Positions 59,823 to 64,000 of a stretch of DNA of 64,000 bases are shown piece after piece. The first letter of the stretch is position 1. Each line of letters begins with the position of its first letter. The notes under the pieces were generated by a model. That model worked only from the letters and a program-made list of their open reading frames with translations. It was not told the origin of the DNA and made no database searches. A program made the position numbers and the translations under genes. The DNA lies in the NCBI RefSeq assembly GCF_900114355.1, contig NZ_FOSS01000001.1:1042368-1106367 (forward strand), written 5' to 3'. The DNA is from Lysobacter sp. cf310. Its GTDB lineage: Bacteria > Pseudomonadota > Gammaproteobacteria > Xanthomonadales > Xanthomonadaceae.

Positions 59823-60574
59823 CCCGTCCCCGCCGGCATCGCCATCAACTGCCGCTGCAGATCGAACAGGATCTCCTCGTCGCCGTCCAGCCAGCCCTCG
59901 CTGTCCTGGCCGCGGTAATGGCGATGAAAGGCGCGTTGCGCCGCGGCCGGATCGCGCAGGTCGTAGCCGATGGTGCGCAGCGCCGCCCAGCGGTCGAAAC
60001 CCGCCGGCGCGGCGGCGCGCTCGGCGCGCGGCCACAGGCCGAAGCCGGCCTCGGCCAGACGCGACCATGGGAACAGCGCGCTGGGATCGTGCTTGCGCGT
60101 GGGCGCGATGTCGCCGTGGCCGACGATCAGCTGCGGCGGGATCGCCAAGCGCTGGGTGATGTCGCGCAACAGGCGCAGCAGGGTCTGGATCTGCGCCTCG
60201 GCGAACGGCGCGCTGCCGTCGTTGTCCAGCTCGATGCCGATCGAGGCCGAGTTGAGGTCCTCGATGCCGCCCCAGCTGCCGGCACCGGCATGCCAGGCGC
60301 GGTCCTGTTCCGATACCAGCTGATACAGGCGGCCGTCGGCGTCGATCAGGTAATGCGCGCTGACCCGGCGCTCGCCGTCGCCCGCGCTGAGCACGCGCAA
60401 GGCGCCCTCGGCGTTGTCCATCTCGGTGTGATGCAGCACGATCAGCTGGGCCCGGCGCGGGCCGTAATTGGGCGAGCCGTGCCATTGCGCGAGCGGGTTG
60501 CGCTCGGGCACGCTCGCGCAAGCGCCGAGGACCGCGATCAACAACGCCGCAACGCATAGACGCAGCGCATTCAC
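59801..60574 (-). CDS. N-acetylmuramoyl-L-alanine amidase (AmpD/Amidase_2) lipoprotein
   Basis: 257 residues from GTG 60574 (start uncertain; longer frame upstream is not coding-like). Lipobox AVLGAC (Cys18). Amidase_2 domain: LIVLHHTEMDN (first Zn His), DRAWHAGAGSWGGIEDLNSASIGIELDN, and VGHGDIAPTRKHDPSALFPW (second Zn His, catalytic Lys/Asp). Periplasmic AmiD-like enzyme cleaving anhydro-muropeptides. C-terminus ends TANPP from a dispersed repeat. Confidence 0.88.
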   Translation of the reverse strand: MNALRLCVAALLIAVLGACASVPERNPLAQWHGSPNYGPRRAQLIVLHHTEMDNAEGALRVLSAGDGERRVSAHYLIDADGRLYQLVSEQDRAWHAGAGSWGGIEDLNSASIGIELDNDGSAPFAEAQIQTLLRLLRDITQRLAIPPQLIVGHGDIAPTRKHDPSALFPWSRLAEAGFGLWPRAERAAAPAGFDRWAALRTIGYDLRDPAAAQRAFHRHYRGQDSEGWLDGDEEILFDLQRQLMAMPAGTGATANPP

Positions 60575-60839
60575 AGGCCGCGCGCATGCGGCGTTTTCAG
60601 AGTCGAGCTCTACGGAAACGAGCTTCCTGGAGACGCACCGTCTGGAAGCGAATGTGTGGAAACCGACTGCCGACTGCACCATCGCGCTCCGTTCGCATCG
60701 CAGCCGGATCGTCGCACAGCGCCCGCTCGCAGGCGAGTCGGCGGATCGCGATCACGACCATGGCGGCCTTCGGCGCCAGCCTGTCGCGGCCTACGGCCAG
60801 GACGCGGCGGGCCGCGGTGTCGGAGGCCGCCGCCCTCGC

Positions 60840-61355
60840 CTATTCGAGGGTCGTCGCGCTCGCGTCGGCCGCGGGGCGGCGGATCTGGCGGCGCAGGCCG
60901 ATGCCGTACACCAGGTAGTAAGCGACCAGGGTCGCCGCGATCGCCATGGTCAGCGGGCTGGCTTGCGATGTCGGCATACCGCTGGAGAACGCACCGCCGG
61001 CCCAGCGCCAGGCCAGGCGCCCGATCAGCAGCAAGGACAGCGCGCCGCCGATCCAGGGATTGGGCGTGTAGTAGGCGTCCTTCAGGCAGGGCTCGACGTG
61101 GGTATGGCGCAAAGCGAATACGCCGATCGCGGCGCCGATCAGGCTGCCCGCGAGCACGCCCGGCCATACGTGCGGCAGCATGACCGCGCCGAAGATCAGG
61201 GCCGCCATCGCCACGCCCAGGATCGCCATTCGCACCAGCGCACGCGTGGGCCGATAGGCCTGGCGGCCGAACTGGCTGCGGATGCGGCGGTAGTAGATCC
61301 AACCGATGCCCGCGGTGGCGAGGATCGGGGTCATGGCGGGCAGGCTCAGTTGCAT
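60840..61355 (-). CDS. CcdC-like (DUF1453) membrane protein
   Basis: 171 residues from ATG 61355. Four or five hydrophobic segments: SLPAMTPILATAGIGWIYYRRIRSQFGRQ, MAILGVAMAALIFGAVML, GVLAGSLIGAAIGVFALRHTHVE and two more. The RR-(I/S)RS-QFG loop after TM1 and VFALRHTHVE are the CcdC signature strings. The role in cytochrome c or thiol metabolism is not established in this group. Confidence 0.8.
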   Translation of the reverse strand: MQLSLPAMTPILATAGIGWIYYRRIRSQFGRQAYRPTRALVRMAILGVAMAALIFGAVMLPHVWPGVLAGSLIGAAIGVFALRHTHVEPCLKDAYYTPNPWIGGALSLLLIGRLAWRWAGGAFSSGMPTSQASPLTMAIAATLVAYYLVYGIGLRRQIRRPAADASATTLE

Positions 61356-61431
61356 GGTCGCGCTCCAGGGTTCAGGCGCACTTTGCGCCGGCACCGCCGC
61401 CCAGGCTAGGTGCCGGAGGTCACTTCAGGCG

Positions 61432-62337
61432 CTAGCCCGCCTTGATCTTGTGGCCGCCGAACTCGTTGCGCATCGCCGCCAGCAGCTTGTCGGCGAAGGA
61501 ATCGCTTTCGCGCGAACGCAGGCGCTCCAGCAGCGAGGCGGTGATCACCGGCGCCGCCACGTCCAGATCGATCGCCTCGGCCACGGTCCAGCGGCCCTCG
61601 CCGGAGTCCTCCACGTAGGGCGCGATGCCGTCCAGGGCCGGATTCTTGCCCAGCGCGTCCGCTCCCAGGTCCAGCAGCCAGGAACGCACCACGCTGCCGT
61701 GGCGCCAGATCTGCGCGACCTGGTGCAGGTCCAGATCGAAGCCGGGCTTGCGCTGCATGATCGCGAAGCCCTCGGCATAGGCCTGCATCAGGCCGTACTC
61801 AATGCCGTTGTGGACCATCTTGGTGAAATGCCCGGCGCCGCTGGGCCCGACCCGGCCCCAACCGCGGTCCGGCGCCGGCGCCAGGGTCTCGAACAGCGGA
61901 CGCAGGCGCTCCACCGCGTCCTCGTCGCCGCCGATCATCAGGCTGTAGCCCTCGGCCAGGCCCCAGATACCGCCGCTGGTGCCGGAGTCCACGAAGTGCA
62001 GGCCGCGTTCGGCCAGCTCCGCCGCACGCCGCATCGTGTCCTTGTAGTTGGAGTTGCCGCCGTCGATCACGCTGTCGCCCGGGGCCAGCAACGGCAGCAG
62101 CTGGGCCAGGGTCTCGTCGACGATGCGACCGGCCGGCACCATCAGCCACAGCACGCGCGGCGCGGGCAGCGCCGCCACCAGGTCCGCCAGCGTCGCCGCG
62201 CCGGCGATACCGCGCGCGGCCGCCTGTTCGCGCGCCGCCGCGCCGGGATCGTAGCCCGTCACCCGATGCCCGCCGCGCAGCAGGCGCTCGGCCATGTTCG
62301 CGCCCATCCGGCCCAGCCCGACCATACCCAGTTCCAT
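61432..62337 (-). CDS. gnd: 6-phosphogluconate dehydrogenase, decarboxylating (YqeC/GntZ type)
   Basis: 301 residues. MELGMVGLGRMGANMAERLLRGGHRVTGYD is the Rossmann GxGxxG nucleotide site (NAD or NADP preference not decided; residue after the second strand is Asp, favouring NAD). IDGGNSNYKDT, GTSGGIWGLAEGYSLMIGG and GAGHFTKMVHNGIEYGLM are the 6PGDH substrate and catalytic motifs. Short-form enzyme of the 300-residue group rather than the 470-residue form. Confidence 0.93.
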   Translation of the reverse strand: MELGMVGLGRMGANMAERLLRGGHRVTGYDPGAAAREQAAARGIAGAATLADLVAALPAPRVLWLMVPAGRIVDETLAQLLPLLAPGDSVIDGGNSNYKDTMRRAAELAERGLHFVDSGTSGGIWGLAEGYSLMIGGDEDAVERLRPLFETLAPAPDRGWGRVGPSGAGHFTKMVHNGIEYGLMQAYAEGFAIMQRKPGFDLDLHQVAQIWRHGSVVRSWLLDLGADALGKNPALDGIAPYVEDSGEGRWTVAEAIDLDVAAPVITASLLERLRSRESDSFADKLLAAMRNEFGGHKIKAG

Positions 62338-62491
62338 CGCCCGCTCCCGCTATGAGGTTGTGGCAGTGTATGGGGCCGGCCGGGCGAGCCCGCAACACGC
62401 TCCTCACGCAGCACTGCGTTGCACGCATGCTGCTGACAGGAACTGACACGCGCCCGGGCGATCATGGCCCACACCCAGCGAGGACCCGCTC

Positions 62492-62860
62492 ATGCCCCTG
62501 CAAGGCAGTTGCCACTGCGGCAAGACCCGTTTCGAAGTGACCGAAGCCCCGACCGAAGTGACCCGTTGCACCTGCTCGATCTGCAGCAAGCGCGGCGGCC
62601 TATGGGCCTACTACACCCCCGAGCAGTTCCGCCTGCTGACCCCGCTGGAGGACGTGGCCACCTACCGCTGGAACACCGGCATGGTCGCCCACCATTTTTG
62701 CGCCACCTGCGGCTGCACCACCTACGGCGAAAGCCCCAGCTGGGTCGATTTCAAGCCGGATTTCGACCACCCCAAGATCAGCATCAACGCGCGCCTGCTG
62801 GACGAGTTCGACCTGGACGCGGTGCCGGTGACGGTGATCGACGGCAAGAATCTTTGGTGA
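62492..62860 (+). CDS. GFA-family protein (glutathione-dependent formaldehyde-activating-like)
   Basis: 122 residues. Zn-binding Cys string CHCGKTRFEV (about 8), CTCSICSKRGGLW (about 28-40) and HHFCATCGCTTYG (about 67-79). The pattern C-x-C and C-x2-C pairs defines the CENP-V/GFA fold. Substrate unknown; some members bind glutathione adducts. Confidence 0.9.
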   Translation: MPLQGSCHCGKTRFEVTEAPTEVTRCTCSICSKRGGLWAYYTPEQFRLLTPLEDVATYRWNTGMVAHHFCATCGCTTYGESPSWVDFKPDFDHPKISINARLLDEFDLDAVPVTVIDGKNLW

Positions 62861-62876
62861 GCGCGGCGACGCGGCC

Positions 62877-63266
62877 TTAGAGGCCGTGTCCGCCCACCGG
62901 CCGGGTGGTGGTGCCCGCATCGAAGCCGGCGATGATGGGCATCGCGCGCGCGATCGCCGCGCGCACGGCCGGCAGCTTGAGCGAGGCCGCGTGGCTGTCC
63001 TGGCTGTCCCAGACCTCGGTGATCCAGATCGCGTCGGCATCGCCGGCGTCGTGGGCGACGATGTAGCTCAGGCAGCCGGGCATGTCGTGCACGCCCTCCA
63101 GCAGGATCGCGACCAGTTCGTCGCGCTTGCCCGCGTGGGCGGTCATCTTTCCGATCAATCCGTACATCGTCTGCGCTCCTGCGGGGCTCGCGCGCACCGG
63201 CGCGAAGGCGGCGCCGGCGATCGCGGCGCCGGCCATGAGCACGAACCCGCGTCGCTGGCGGTCCAT
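62877..63266 (-). CDS. Antibiotic-biosynthesis-monooxygenase (ABM)-domain protein, probably exported
   Basis: 129 residues from ATG 63266 with a signal-like N-terminus (RRGFVLMAGAAIAGAAFAPV, Tat-like RR). The ABM core MYGLIGKMTAHAGKRDELVAILLEG (about 34) and ISLITEVWDSQDSH-like strand AIWITEVWDSQDSHAASL are present. ABM-fold enzymes are heme or quinol monooxygenases. If translation started at the internal Met at 63167 the protein would be cytosolic with the same core. Confidence 0.75.
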   Translation of the reverse strand: MDRQRRGFVLMAGAAIAGAAFAPVRASPAGAQTMYGLIGKMTAHAGKRDELVAILLEGVHDMPGCLSYIVAHDAGDADAIWITEVWDSQDSHAASLKLPAVRAAIARAMPIIAGFDAGTTTRPVGGHGL

Positions 63267-63415
63267 GGCGCGCATCTTAGCGCCGTCGTGCTGGTATGGG
63301 CTTGTGCTCGCGTAGCGAATCGAGGTCGCGACATGACGCCTCCTACACAGCGCCCGATTATGATCCAGGCGCGCGGGTTCGCACGAGCGCGCGCCCTCCA
63401 CCCGCCGAGGTGCCC

Positions 63416-63646
63416 ATGCCCTGGACCCGCGACCGACTCGATGCCGAACTGGCCGCGCTGGAGACCCAGCTGCCGGCGGTGGAACACGATGCCGACCGCC
63501 ACGACGTGCTCGCGCGTTTCGCGCTGCTGGCCAATCCCATACTCGAAGCCGCCGCCGCGGAGGACTACGCGCATGCGCTGGATCGCGTCCAGGCCATGCT
63601 GGCCGCGCGCGGGCTGGTGCTGGAGGACGACGGCGTCGCCGGCTAG
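63416..63646 (+). CDS. Small helical protein, unknown
   Basis: 76 residues. MPWTRDRLDAELAALETQLPAVEHDAD and RFALLANPILEAAAAEDYAHALDRVQAML are amphipathic helices. No signal peptide. Not recognised. Its TAG overlaps the converging gene's stop region by a few bases. Confidence 0.6.
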   Translation: MPWTRDRLDAELAALETQLPAVEHDADRHDVLARFALLANPILEAAAAEDYAHALDRVQAMLAARGLVLEDDGVAG

Positions 63647-64000
63647 GCCGCGCTGGCGTCGAACAGCTCGGGGCCGTAGGCGGTCAGGCGTTCCAGCACG
63701 CTGGCGCGGTCCGGGCATTCGAAGATGCGCACGCGGCGCTCGACGAAGGCCTGCGAGGCTTCCTGCATCAGGAACGGCAGATCCTGGTCGTCGCCGACGA
63801 TGTAGATCGCGGGCTTGCCCAGGATCAGCGCCCAACCGGCCTCGTAAAGCACGCTGGACACGATCCTCTTCGGATAGAACAGGATGAAATAGCGGCTCTC
63901 GCGCAGCGCGGCCATGTCCTTGCGCAGCGCGAGTTCCTCCGGGTCGAAGTCCTCCATCGTCGGCATCGTGGCGCCGGCGTAGAACACCGAGGCATAGCCG
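63643..64000 (-). CDS. TIR/nucleoside-deoxyribosyltransferase-like protein (5' partial)
   Basis: The frame is still open at the window's edge; 119 codons are visible. The visible C-terminal part contains ESRYFILFYPKRIVSSVLYEAGWALILGKPAIYIVGDDQDLPF, the S-x-(V/I)-x-x-E-x-G-x-A-x-x-x-GKP pattern of TIR-like/DUF4062/nucleoside-deoxyribosyltransferase folds (Glu as catalytic candidate). Without the N-terminus the family is uncertain. Confidence 0.6.
   Translation of the reverse strand, partial: GYASVFYAGATMPTMEDFDPEELALRKDMAALRESRYFILFYPKRIVSSVLYEAGWALILGKPAIYIVGDDQDLPFLMQEASQAFVERRVRIFECPDRASVLERLTAYGPELFDASAA

Overview
The window is a GC-rich (about 68-70 %) chromosomal segment from a gammaproteobacterium of the Xanthomonadaceae, most like Lysobacter. 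This is inferred from the gene content (secreted S8 protease, exported nuclease with DUF11 repeats, PhoP/PhoQ-type system, coaX-birA-SPOR-tRNA-Thr order), the very high GC at third codon positions, and dispersed intergenic palindromes of the type seen in this family. No taxonomic search could be run.

Layout. 1-12 kb: end of a secreted nuclease; an operon for a lipoyl-dependent 2-oxo acid dehydrogenase (E1alpha, E1beta, SH3 protein, cupin, E2) followed by two VOC proteins; then DUF4242, a GAF-GGDEF diguanylate cyclase, an MBL hydrolase and trpS. 12-19 kb: stress proteins (CsbD, entericidin), arginase, a regulator/propeller pair, and two MBL hydrolases divergent from a LysR gene. 19-25 kb: an AT-richer accessory stretch with small lipoproteins, an L,D-transpeptidase, and FRG and DUF2971 genes. 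It carries integron-like attC sites and inverted repeats and ends at tRNA-Thr(UGU). 25-31 kb: SPOR proteins, coaX, birA, plsY and a fused DAK2-DegV (fatty-acid-kinase-like) gene. 31-37 kb: mtfA-like peptidase, then a PepSY protein, response regulator and sensor kinase. Between regulator and kinase lies a 65-bp tandem repeat encoding a chain of overlapping mini-ORFs. An arginine-deiminase-like gene and dusA follow.

37.3-40.6 kb is a small genomic island inserted in the 5' end of dusA. A displaced second copy of the dusA start lies at its far end. It carries an ApeA-type HEPN protein (anti-phage family) and an unrecognised protein with a Cys/His cluster. 40.8-64 kb: secreted FN3, EF-hand and other envelope proteins, GNAT, HAD phosphatase, an AlkZ-like winged-helix protein, a four-gene lipoprotein/SDR/CPXCG/propeller operon, lytic transglycosylase, APC permease, S8 protease, MFS exporter, a LysR/NAD(P)H-quinone-reductase pair with a visible operator, an AmpD-like amidase, CcdC-like protein, 6-phosphogluconate dehydrogenase, GFA, a monooxygenase, and a partial gene at the edge.

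Strongest points for follow-up: (1) the five coupled mini-ORFs in front of the sensor kinase; (2) the dusA island with ApeA and its uncharacterised partner; (3) the integrase-less attC-like cassettes with the FRG gene; (4) the fused acyl-phosphate-producing kinase beside plsY.
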